The translations under genes were made by a program, and so were the position numbers. The notes under the pieces were generated by a model, which was not told the origin of the DNA, made no database searches, and saw only the letters and a list, made by a program, of their open reading frames with translations. A DNA stretch of 64,000 nucleotides from the NCBI RefSeq assembly GCF_021134715.1, contig NC_060023.1:11098001-11162000 (forward strand), written 5' to 3'. Numbering within the stretch: position 1 is the stretch's first letter; every line of letters starts with the position of its first letter. Below, one piece after another: positions 11,665-21,491 of the stretch. Source of the stretch: Daphnia pulex. Taxonomy: Eukaryota > Arthropoda > Branchiopoda > Diplostraca > Daphniidae.

Positions 11665-12714
11665 ATGAAATCTTTGAACAAGATTCTCTGGCAAAGTTTC
11701 GTCGTGGTTGGATTGTTATTCTCACATGTCTCGTGCCTAATATCCCGTTCGACTACAGCAAGGTAAGAAGATCAATTAAACTTCTTTTAATTGCTAAGTC
11801 ACCTTGGTGTTCTAACGTTCTTTGGCACCAGGACTGTTGCAGGCTCAGAGAAAGTTGTTTCACTTGACGAGGGCACAGAAGCATTAGTGGCGAACCTGAG
11901 AGGTCTAGGAGCTGATTTGAAAAAATCAATCGATTTGAAGGATCATCCACTGACCAACAATCTTGTGACAGACATCAAAGACGTGTGGCAGCGTATAATC
12001 GACAAATTGAAACCAGATTTGTACGAGGATCTCATATTCTACACAGCTCGGCTACTTTTCCTCGCCAAGTATGATCGTTTCACATATTATATTGAGTAGT
12101 TACCTAAGGCAATATAATTCAGTTGTGCAGAAAGAGAACGTGGATTTATAACTATATTGATATTTTCAAATTTCTTTTTCCCTTTCAATAATTCAAAGCG
12201 ACCGCCACTGCGAGTCTCCTTACGAAACTTTCTTCAAACGCCAATGCCTCCCCATTGGCGATGCGAAACATTGCCCAGAAAATCAAACTCTGATCGACGG
12301 ACCGGACAACAAAGGTTTCTGTGGCTCAAAAACTCGTTCGAAAGTAAGAGGTTGATTTCATTGTAATCACGTCAGTATTTGACTTTATCCTAAAAATACA
12401 AAATATTCACGTTTCAATTTCTATTGAGTACAACCGTTTCGATTTATTTTATATGAGAAATTGTGTTTGTTTACTATTAGTAAAAGTAGAACTGCACTTT
12501 TGCCGGAAAGAACTGGTGTTAATATGATTGGCATTATGCCATATTCAAATTGGCATTATGCAATTCTTCTCCTTTCCAGAAAATCAGACAACGTCAATTA
12601 GAGTTTCTTGGTATCAGAGTCCCAATGAGTGACCTTGCCTCAGATAGGTTTTGCGGTGAAAAAGTCAAGTACAGAGAGATGATAGACACCAGGGACCAGG
12701 GTGTCGCAAATTAA
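11665..12714 (+). CDS. Secreted Cys-rich protein, paralogue 3, C-terminus replaced
   Basis: Four exons at 11665-11762, 11832-12068, 12199-12343 and 12580-12714 give 204 residues. The first three introns match paralogues 1 and 2 in position, with phases 2, 2 and 0. I chose the ATG at 11665 because it directly precedes a signal peptide (MKSLNKILW, then FVVVGLLFSHVSC). An in-frame ATG further upstream would bury that signal. Exon 2 keeps the helical domain (LGADLKKSIDL, TDIKDVWQRIID). Exon 3 keeps NDRHCESPYETFF, CLPIG and NKGFC. Exon 4 then gives 44 residues (KIRQRQLEFLG to RDQGVAN) with a single Cys and nothing like the GPC/CWEIW domain. The protein is presumably secreted and its function is unknown. 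Either the DUF4789-like part was lost, or I have chosen the wrong last exon. Confidence 0.7.
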
Positions 12715-15700
12715 CAGCTTGGGGCAATGTAATTGGAAATAAAGTGACGACATTGATAATGAAACCGTTATAGTGGAAAAAGGGAAATACGCAACTGATG
12801 TTAGTCAAATCCTATTTCCGTGTTCTATTTTTGTTTTTTAATCTTTTAATTGCTTTCCCACTTGGATACATGTGGCCTTGTGGAATCACTGTCATTAGTG
12901 CCCAGCGGCTATAGTTGTTTGAAAGCTAAGCAAAGCTTGAAAACAAAACCCGGTAGTGTCGGGATTTTCAATAGATGGCAGTTGTTGCATAATGTTCTAA
13001 ATATATTCTAAATGTAGGACTAATCAAGCGAACGTAAAAGAAAAGGGATAAATCGCGCTCTGAAAAGGCCGCACAAAATTGGAACGATCGATCAAATAAA
13101 CGACAGGGTAAAATAATTCACCTCAAAATTTCGGAAAACAGAATCAGATTCCGTTATAATAAAGGACAGATAACGGTTCGGTTTTAACTTTTACTATCTT
13201 ATTTCCCATAATCATTTTTAAGTTTCCAATCAAATTTTACGGCAAGCTTTCAACCATACGAATACTCGAACATTAAAATTAACGGAGCGATGAAAAATGT
13301 CCCCTGCGTTGTTCTCAGAAAATTATTTAATCTCGGGATACCAATCGATTAAACTAACGATGCTGTTCTTCACTCGATGTTTTCATTCAATTTGCAATAA
13401 GTATCAGTTAACTTGATTTGTTCCTTGATTGTGTCATTTGCCTTAAAAAAGAACGTTGGCAAATATGATACCATTCTTTTGTGATCGCACCCCACTTTCG
13501 TCAAATTGAAAAACGGAAAAATCGCACTTCAAGAGCCTACAGCAAATTACGTAATAACAATAAGAATGTATCACATATTTTGCTTTGCGGCAAAAGCATC
13601 TTCTTCGTAAAAAAGAGCCCTCCCCGAGAGAAAACAAGTAAAAACATAAAAGTAATCCACCGTGAACAGGATCAATAGATGGAGATGCAAATGAAGTAAC
13701 AGCAGGAACTAAAAGCAAAAGAATAAAAAATGAATTCTAACCTTCAATTGAACTCCAATAGTTTAATACGTCATCGTCCATCCAAAGGCGTGCCCAAGAA
13801 CCGTGATGTCTCAAAACTCCTGGCTTCTCCATCCTTATAACAATTGACAGCACATGGTATTAAAATTAATTGAATTCCGAACAGATAAACGAGAACACAT
13901 AGTATAGAAAACATTCGCATAATCATAACCTCCCTTAAGTCGTAAATGTGTAATAATAGCGTAAAAAATAGTTAAGATTCACAGACTGAGATTAATCATC
14001 AACCGACTTCTGTTACCCATACCGTTAACCCCCGAACTTTAGTTAAAACTTGGTCCCTTTGGGAGTAACAAGCAAACTAAATTTTACCAATGCGCATCTT
14101 TCTATTACACCCCATCCCTGTCATAATGGTCAAAAGCTCAAAAACAGCAAACGGTAGAGGTAATAATAACAATGGCTTATTCCATACGGAAAACGATAGT
14201 AGATAGGAAGTAAACAGCTCTAAACTTAATAGAAAATGTTAAAATATAACCCGCACTGTATCCTAATAAAAGCAAAAATCCTTCAAATACTCAATATGGT
14301 TCTAAAACAAAGAAAACAGTTCATTGCTTTGTCAAACTTCACACAGCTGTGGGTTGGTCGCAACATTCGACTGCTGTCATCAATTTGGAGGGAAAACTGC
14401 AAGAACTAACTGACATGTTTGTAAGGTATCCCTCAAAAAACAATTTACATTATTTTAATTAGACAAAAATCTAATAATCAGCCTATATGAAATTAATGAG
14501 CTTGACTTTAGCTTATAGACATTATTTCAAATGAATACTTACTAACTCATGTAACTCCCTTACTCTTGAAGAAAAATTTGTATGGATGGAGACCATCTAC
14601 CTCGGCCTATAGAATAAATTGGCTTGTAGAATTTGAAGATCTAGGCTATTTAAAGTACACTCCAAGTGTGCATGAATCCACATATAGTCTTTAAATGAAA
14701 ATATATATGATAAATCGTGAGAAGGAAAATACTTTTTACATGACATCCAATTCTCTTAAACAGAATGGTTCTGAATATGCCATTGAGAAATATCCATACT
14801 TTAGTTAACCAGGTTTTTTTGCATGACACTTAGCTTAGAAGTTTACGAGAAATTTCAATAAAAACTTTCAAAAGACGAAACCAAACGTAGTGGAAACATT
14901 ATGAATTCTTTACAAACACACTTACCTATATTTTGCTAATATTCTGCTGATCGCAAGTTCACATAAAGGAGTTTCTTTGGCCGTAAATTTATTGGATGAT
15001 TTCAATTCTCTTTCCCCTAATTTTACTTTAAACTAATTGCTAGGGATTGCAAGTAATAGCAGCAGCAAGGTAGTCGTTTTTTCACAACCACATTTATTAA
15101 CGGTAGCCATTTTGTTTTACAGACTCTTCTCTGGTGCAGCGTTGCCAACATCAAAAATTCAAAAGCCGATTGCGGAAATAGCTAAAGTGCGGGAGGGCCG
15201 CCCGCCGCCGGATCACATCCGGCGAAACCGCTCTTCAGTCTCTCGAATTCTGGCACGGATCACAATAGAAGAATTTACTTCCCTCTCGCCGGAAGACGTT
15301 CTCCGCCACACAGAAAGACACGTTAGCAAAATAACAAATACTTTTAGCAGCAGTCTAGAGTTGTCCCCGCCTCTCCGGGGGGTGGGCTTGATTTAAAAAT
15401 TTTCACAAAAACCACAAACAGACATAGGCATTAGCAAAGGGCTAGAAAAAAGAGGTTCATTTAGCGATCCGTAGATACTCAAAAAAGCGCAGAAGAGAAA
15501 TGTTCTTGGTTACTTTATTCTCTCATTGATTCCTTCTAGATTAAAAGACAAAATGTAAATTTAAAACACTTGTGAAACATTTTCATGTAAAAACAGATAC
15601 ACAAATAAGAAAAGTCGAACAGTGGCTGAACAAAACAATTGAACAAAACAAAATCCTTCCTGTTTTCCACTGATGAAACCAGGAGATTGTGATGCACACA

Positions 15701-15719
15701 ATTACGGGAAATAGAGACA
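12715..15719. other. Intergenic, no confident gene
   Basis: The stretch is about 3 kb and AT-rich. It contains a 51-codon signal-peptide-like ORF on the minus strand (13771-13926, listed separately). A GC-rich open stretch lies at about 15120-15390 (forward ORF 15037-15396, 119 codons). That ORF does not begin at a clear ATG, contains runs such as RPPPDH, and is not recognisable as a protein. The last 200 bases are the 3' flank of the first BTB gene, with a minus-strand AATAAA at about 15514-15519. Confidence 0.45.
13771..13926 (-). CDS. Possible small secreted peptide or first exon
   Basis: The ORF is 51 codons, with clustered ATGs at 13926, 13920 and 13914. It begins MIMRMFSILC and continues with a strongly hydrophobic stretch (VLVYLFGIQLILIPC), a textbook signal peptide with a likely cleavage near Ala26. 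About 22 polar residues follow, ending SRFLGTPLDGR and then TGA. No splice donor inside the ORF would extend it convincingly. It could be a short secreted peptide, the first exon of an unrecognised gene, or chance. No family is recognised. Confidence 0.25.
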   Translation of the reverse strand: MIMRMFSILCVLVYLFGIQLILIPCAVNCYKDGEARSFETSRFLGTPLDGR

Positions 15720-16868
15720 TTATTCACTCGATGTAACGGTTATGCGTCGAGTTACCTGCAAACAGATATCGGGATACATGCGCATCATTTTCTCGAAGTC
15801 ATAGGATTGGACGATGGTTTTGAAGTTGGCAGCTGCAAAATTCAGAGCCGCTTCCTTGGTGTTCTTGGCCGAATGTGAATCCGCCCAGATAATCAAGTCA
15901 AGGACGTTGTTCATTTGGATGTCGTGGAGAAGAACATGTTCGCATTCCTCTTTCAGGTTCTCTACTTCAAAGTGTGTGGCCATCTCAAACATCTTTTGGG
16001 CATTAGTTTCGGTCACGTAGGGCAGTAGAAAGTTGGTGCATTCGTCTTTCAGGTCTTCAATGTTGTACTTGGCGGCAGCTGCTAAAAGACGCTTGGCGTT
16101 GTTTTCAGTCAATTGCTCACTGGTTCGGCCACAGTAAATGAAGTGAAGCAGCTGGTAAAAGATGTTTCTCCCGACATCTATGACGAATTGACTAGCATTG
16201 GACTCTTTCATGTCTTCGTGGAACATGGATGCAAATACAGGACTCCTCGCTGATAAGATGCTCTGGTGAGCTCCGATTTTTTCGAAACTGCGGGTGAATC
16301 GGAATTGGACATCACAGTTTATTTGCTGGAGAAACAGATAGCTTGAAATTTGTTCAATGGCATTCCGTTGGCTAAAACAACAATTTTTGAATTGAATGAA
16401 AAAGTGGAAGGTAAATCGCTTTTCAGTTTGGGGAGTAAATATGACTCTTTCTGATTTCCAGCTTCCATCGCTTGCCATGTTATCCGAATCACAAGTCGCT
16501 TTTGTCAAAATAACTTTGCCAATCTTCATGGAGTAGCTGTCTTCTTGAAATTGACCCCCGTCTACAGTGACCCAAACAGCCTGAGGTTGAAGGTAACAAT
16601 CTGGAATGGCCCCTGTCTCTCTGTTGCAAAAGTCTACTTCATTAAAATGAAATTTGATATGTTGCGAGTTGAGTGGGTTGAATCCGCTCCAGTAGCCCAT
16701 ATTTCGGATCATCCATGAAACCTCATAAGAAGGAACTTGGGAAGAAACGTGATAATTCGGGAAATTATTTAGTTGAAAGGATTGGGTTCTTTTCACTGAC
16801 TGATCGTAAAGATTCAATGTCCAAGAAACACATGTCAGACCTTTCTTCTTTTCAATTGTGATCGACAT
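15720..16868 (-). CDS. BTB/POZ domain protein (MATH-BTB-like), intronless, copy 1
   Basis: A single exon encodes 382 residues starting MSITIEKKKGLTC. The C-terminal half is a clear BTB/POZ domain of the SPOP type: CDVQFRF, IGAHQSILSARSPVFASMF, then LLHFIYCGRT. A BACK-like helical region follows (AKYNIEDLKDEC, FLLPYV, EHVLL, DLIIWADSHSAKNTKEAAL). In that family the BTB domain dimerises and recruits Cullin-3, while the N-terminal domain selects substrates. The N-terminal 170 residues begin CVSWTLNLY and contain YEVSWMIRN and a YLQPQAVWVTVDGG strand. They sit where a MATH domain would be but are divergent, so that assignment is tentative. The lack of introns suggests origin by retroposition followed by tandem duplication with copy 2. 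Confidence 0.85.
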   Translation of the reverse strand: MSITIEKKKGLTCVSWTLNLYDQSVKRTQSFQLNNFPNYHVSSQVPSYEVSWMIRNMGYWSGFNPLNSQHIKFHFNEVDFCNRETGAIPDCYLQPQAVWVTVDGGQFQEDSYSMKIGKVILTKATCDSDNMASDGSWKSERVIFTPQTEKRFTFHFFIQFKNCCFSQRNAIEQISSYLFLQQINCDVQFRFTRSFEKIGAHQSILSARSPVFASMFHEDMKESNASQFVIDVGRNIFYQLLHFIYCGRTSEQLTENNAKRLLAAAAKYNIEDLKDECTNFLLPYVTETNAQKMFEMATHFEVENLKEECEHVLLHDIQMNNVLDLIIWADSHSAKNTKEAALNFAAANFKTIVQSYDFEKMMRMYPDICLQVTRRITVTSSE

Positions 16869-17440
16869 TACGTCAACACATAGATTTTAGACACACACAT
16901 AAAGAAACTGACAAGGAGAAAAGCAGACAGATTAAAACTACACCGATGCCAAATTTTAAAATTCAAAAATGTTTCACATTAGTGCAGAATCTTTTCGCGC
17001 TAACTCATATTATTAATTCATAACTTCTAACTATTTTCTTACCTCAATAACAAGAAATCGAACGTAATCCGAGCACCCGCAAGTCTGCTTTGATGGTCAA
17101 CCATTAAAAACAGTGATATTATTCATTCCTAAATCAGTTATCAGGTTAGAAATTGTTATCTCTAAATGAGTTTCCGACTAGGTGATACGTGATACGATAC
17201 AAACGCAAAAATATTTATGTTTTTTAGTTTTTTATTCTTTCCTTGATTCTTTCTTCTGGCTTAAAAACCAAACAAAATGTGTCTTTAAAGAATAGTGACA
17301 AACGTTACGTTGCCCATCCATAAACTCAGATTCCATACATCACAAACACCATATGAAAATACAGAACACTGATTGAACAAAAACAAAAAAAACAAATCTC
17401 CTGTCAGTTATAACACAAAAGCGGGGTGGTTATTAACGTG
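16869..17440. other. Spacer between the two BTB genes
   Basis: It holds the promoter side of copy 1 and the 3' flank of copy 2. The flanks downstream of both genes are related (attcttt-ccttgattc-tttctt compared with attctctcattgattccttct), so the duplication included the 3' UTR. Minus-strand AATAAA at about 17231-17236 is a candidate polyadenylation signal for copy 2. No other gene is seen. Confidence 0.5.
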
Positions 17441-18586
17441 TTATGGTGCCATGCGACGAGTCGCCTCCAAACAGATTTCAGGATACTCACGCATCATTTT
17501 CTCGTAATCAGCAGTATAGAAGAGGGTTTTACTGTTAAGTCTGGCAAAGCTAAGAGCCGCTTCCTTGACTTTCTTGACCGACTTCAAACTTGCCCAGATA
17601 ATGAAGTCAATGACGTTGCTCATTTGGATGTCATTGAGAAGAACATTTTCGCATTCCTCCTTTAAATTCTCGAGATTAAATGTGACAGCCATCTCAAACA
17701 TAATTGGAGCAGTAGTTTCATTCACGTAAGGTAATAGGAAACGGGCGCACTCATTCTTCAGGTCTTTGACGTTGTACTTGTCGGCAGCTATTAACAGTTG
17801 CTGGGCGGTGGTTTCAGTCAATGGAACACTCGTTCGGCCCGAGTAAATAAAGTGAAGCAGCTGGTAGAAGACGTTTCTTTCGATTTCATCAATGGCGACT
17901 TGACCAGTGTTTGACTCTTGCATGTCGTGACGGAACATGGCTGCAAATACAGAACTTCTCGCTGACAGGATGCTCTTGTGGGCACCGATTTGTTCGGAAG
18001 TGAGGAGGAAATTAAATTGCACATCGCAATTTGTTTGCTGAAGAAACAAGTAGTTTGTTGTAAGTCCAATGATGGAATCCATCTGACTTAGATAAACATT
18101 CTCGAATTGAAGAAAAAAGTTTAAGGTAAATCGTTCTTTGGCTTGGGGTGTAAACAAGACTTGTCCTGATAACCAGCACCCAAAAATTCTTACATTTTCA
18201 GAGTCACATTGACCTTTTCTCAAAATAATTTTTGCGATCTTCTTGGAGTTTTCTTGAAATTGACCCCCGTCAACTGTGACCCAAACAGCCTGAGGTTGAA
18301 GGTAATGATTCGAAATGATGTCCCCTTTGGAAACATTAGTTGTTCTACCTCCATCAACCTTCTTAAAACAGAATTGGATTTCTTGCGAGTGCTGCGGATG
18401 AAATCCTCTTCGTTCCCATTCGGGTAAATTTTTGACCATCCAAGAAATTTCAAAGGAAGGAAAGCCCAGATGAACTGGGAAACTTTCTGCTTGAAAGGTA
18501 ACGCTTTTATTAACAGACTTTACATAAAGATCCAATGTCCAAGAAACACACGTCACACCTTCCTTCTTTTCAATTTTGACCGACAT
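17441..18586 (-). CDS. BTB/POZ domain protein (MATH-BTB-like), intronless, copy 2
   Basis: A single exon encodes 381 residues from MSVKIEKKEGVTC at 18586. The frame is open further upstream to 18712, but those 42 residues have no counterpart in copy 1, so the internal ATG that aligns with copy 1 is preferred. The BTB core is CDVQFNF, IGAHKSILSARSSVFAAMF and LLHFIYSGRTS. It is followed by a BACK-like region (ADKYNVKDLKNEC, NVLLNDIQMSNVIDFIIW). The N-terminal domain contains FPSFEISWMVKN and the same YLQPQAVWVTVDGGQFQE block as copy 1. The likely role is a Cullin-3 adaptor (known of the family, not shown here). Identity to copy 1 is moderate, so the duplication is not very recent. Confidence 0.85.
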   Translation of the reverse strand: MSVKIEKKEGVTCVSWTLDLYVKSVNKSVTFQAESFPVHLGFPSFEISWMVKNLPEWERRGFHPQHSQEIQFCFKKVDGGRTTNVSKGDIISNHYLQPQAVWVTVDGGQFQENSKKIAKIILRKGQCDSENVRIFGCWLSGQVLFTPQAKERFTLNFFLQFENVYLSQMDSIIGLTTNYLFLQQTNCDVQFNFLLTSEQIGAHKSILSARSSVFAAMFRHDMQESNTGQVAIDEIERNVFYQLLHFIYSGRTSVPLTETTAQQLLIAADKYNVKDLKNECARFLLPYVNETTAPIMFEMAVTFNLENLKEECENVLLNDIQMSNVIDFIIWASLKSVKKVKEAALSFARLNSKTLFYTADYEKMMREYPEICLEATRRMAP

Positions 18587-18826
18587 GATGTTAATGTGAA
18601 AAAGAATTCGGGTACAACTTGACCGTTCATGCGACTTGTGCGGCGTAAAAACAAATGTAAACAATGATGGCTGACTGGCTGGGGTGAGTGCATCCTGGTA
18701 CATCGATGCCACATTTCATCACGCAATTTAACTTAATTGAACTAAATTTCAAATGGTTTTTCACTGCTGGATTATTTATCGACATAACTCTTTTTATTCA
18801 TAGTCAACGAAATTGACAAACTCTTT
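18587..18826. other. Short spacer with candidate P450 poly(A) signal
   Basis: Minus-strand AATAAA (plus-strand tttatt at 18793-18798) lies about 30 bases past the P450 stop codon. It is the likely 3' end signal of that gene. The remainder is the upstream flank of BTB copy 2. Confidence 0.45.
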
Positions 18827-21312
18827 TTAACGCAACGTAATTAACAGAGGCATCCCACCGGCCGGTTTCATAATGATGCCGTGAGTCTCTTTGACCGGCA
18901 GGTGACGCTTATCTATACTGAACCGGAATTTACGTAAGAGAGCGATTAATATAGCCTTCTCTTCGTAAACTGCATATTTCTGTCCTGTAGTGTTTTTTAA
19001 AGAAATTTAAATTAAATTTATTAATAACAGTTGCCCATTTCTGAATAAAGTTTACCGATGCAATTCCGGGGTCCGGCGCTAAACGGAATAAAAGCAAAAG
19101 GATGTCGTCCAATGCTCTGCTCCTTTTGAAATCGTTCCGGCTTGAAAGACAAAGGATCTGGAAAGATTTCTTCATTACGATGAAGCGCATAAACCTGAAC
19201 GCTGACCGAAGCTCCGACCGGAAGAGTAAAGTCGCCCAGTTGAACTTGTTCGCTGATTTGTCGACGGAAGTTGGCGACGCTAGGGTAAAGGCGGATGGAC
19301 TCTTTCATGCAACACTCGAGATATTTCAAATGAGGCAAATCTTCCAAGGCACAATGTCGGTCTGAATCGCCGAAACATTCCAGCAGTTCTTCATAGACGC
19401 GTTCCTGAAATGAGATTCACAAATGGGGTTACTACAACTGATTATAGAAGAATATGAAATCGTCGGTAGTACCTGCTCTTCCGGATGAGTTGCCATACAA
19501 TACAAAAACCATGTGAGAGCAACCGACGTTGTATCATGTCCCTTTTAGGTGGAATAAATACAATTAACTTTCTAAGCGAAATAATCTTTAATTTTAAGGG
19601 AGTAAAACTGACCGCAAACATAAAAGTGTCGACTTGGCTGAGAATGTCTGATTCGCTCAAAGCTTTCTCCGTTCCTAGTTTAGCGGTTTCCAACAATAAA
19701 TCCAAAAAAGGTTTCCTCCTCCCTGGGTTTATCGAACAAACATATGCTAAAATTGAAAAGCACATTCTTAATTGGCACCTCACTTACGAGCGCTAATTGT
19801 CAGCTCATCCGAATCATCGACCGAGTCGATTTCTTCATCCGTCTGAGCATTTTCAATTTGTTGTTTTCTATCGCGCAAGACCTGTAAATATGAAACGTCA
19901 AATTTAATTTCAACAGAAGACCGATAAATTCCAGTTATTACCTTCATTGTGAAGCTGTGTAGTGTCTGGATGTGTTTACCAAGTTCTCGCCCACTTGGTG
20001 TCAACGAGAAATAAATCCAATCCGGTAATAAGCCAAGGACAGAATAAAATCTTCCTCGCGTCATTTCTTGCACTCTATGAATGTACTCAACAATAATAAT
20101 AAAGAATTGATTTAAAATTCGGTTCAATTTTAGCCACAGTTACCGATCAATCGATTTGATGTACTCTGAATCCGACTCGGTTTGCGTATTAACTTTAATA
20201 CCCATGGCAGCCTCTATAAGAAGACACATTGGAGAATATTTAAGTTAAGTTGGATTCGCTACGAAATAATAGAAGCCTACAGAACACACAATTGGCCTGG
20301 TTCTGATCACGTCTGATTCACAATAGAACAACCAACAGAAAACACCTGTTTGAAAAAATAAATCATTACCGGATATGATATCCAAGGTGCAGCGTGACAT
20401 CATAGGAAAAATGTCAATTTCCTCGCTGTCTGTCAACCGGTTGATAATTTGCTCCACTAGGATATCAGCATTTCTATGGAAAACTTCAAAAAAATCTCCC
20501 AAAATCTGAAAGTGAAACGCTGGTGTCAGCAGACGGCGATCCTTTTTCCATTTGTCACCTTTAGGTTTAGAAATGGATTTGCGTTATCTTTATAATTCAT
20601 CTTCCAAAATGTAAATGAATTTACCAGATGATAATAACAAGCCATTGCCTAGCCAAGGTTCCATAATAGCGTAGTAGCTGCTCTTGTCGATATTCTTCTG
20701 GCTTGTAAGGATGCGCTAAATTTGAATAATTAAAGAAACGTCGTATAATCTTTATCGACAAATAATGAAGGAAAATATTTTTATACTTCTATGTATTGAG
20801 GGGATGAAATCGCAATGATGGCAGTTCCTCCTCTCCATGTCCTGTAGATGCGGCCGTATTGTTCAACCCATTTAACATGCAATGTCTGGAGGAATTCTAT
20901 TAATAATAAATAGCCAATTAGACCATATAATTGGCTCAACCAACGAAGACAGAGAAAGCCTTATTAGTTATTACCCCTTAGGCAATCTTGACAATATTAA
21001 TATTCGCTCCTCCTCTTTATAACGATATTGTTTGGTTTCCTTTCTTCAACTGGTGGTTATGACGAAAGCTTCGTTATTTAAAGACTGTTATTCAAGGTCA
21101 CTGAACAGTGGTTCTCACTGTTAGACCCTTAATAGGAAAGGTGTGTTACCTGAGCCATCTCGAGGAATTCCAAACACATTCCCAAAGAATGGAACTTTAG
21201 GCGGCCCTGGAATGCGGTCGATTTGCCGGACAAAAGAGGAGCACTCCCATAGCCAATACCAGATGACTAAAACAACGAAGATCAGCGACGTCAGTGTCAC
21301 AAATTCTAACAT
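18827..21312 (-). CDS. Cytochrome P450, CYP4 family (CYP4C-like), complete
   Basis: Eleven exons, 5' to 3' on the minus strand: 21312-21150, 20896-20787, 20715-20625, 20558-20370, 20213-20144, 20074-19942, 19881-19788, 19722-19613, 19541-19473, 19404-19056 and 18984-18827. Together they give 511 residues in frame. It is a membrane-anchored heme monooxygenase. CYP4 enzymes typically hydroxylate fatty acids, terpenoids or xenobiotics at the ER. An N-terminal anchor ([16 protein letters not shown]) is followed by the proline-rich hinge [11 protein letters not shown]. The helix C motif is [14 protein letters not shown]. The I-helix AGHDTTS lies near residue 320, ExxR is KESIRLYP (Glu378, Arg381), and the heme loop is [10 protein letters not shown] with Cys458 as ligand. 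All key residues are present and all introns are GT-AG. The ATG at 21312 is preferred over upstream non-ATG frame. An inverted-repeat element begins only 180 bases upstream and may carry or disrupt the promoter. Confidence 0.93.
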
Positions 21313-21491
21313 TACCACTGGCAAAGTAGAAGACACACGAGAAGAACTTGCCAACCACTAGGCGACTAGATAACTAATAGAAAGTAAACACATCCAGCCC
21401 TTTAATACCTGAGTATACCTGCTTCGACCTTCGTTCTCCCTGTACACGAACGAACTAAATCGTAAAAAACATAACAAACAAACAAAGGTAT

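Noticed and set aside
18587-18712. 42-residue N-terminal extension of BTB copy 2
   Set aside because: It has no counterpart in copy 1, and the internal ATG aligns exactly with the copy 1 start.
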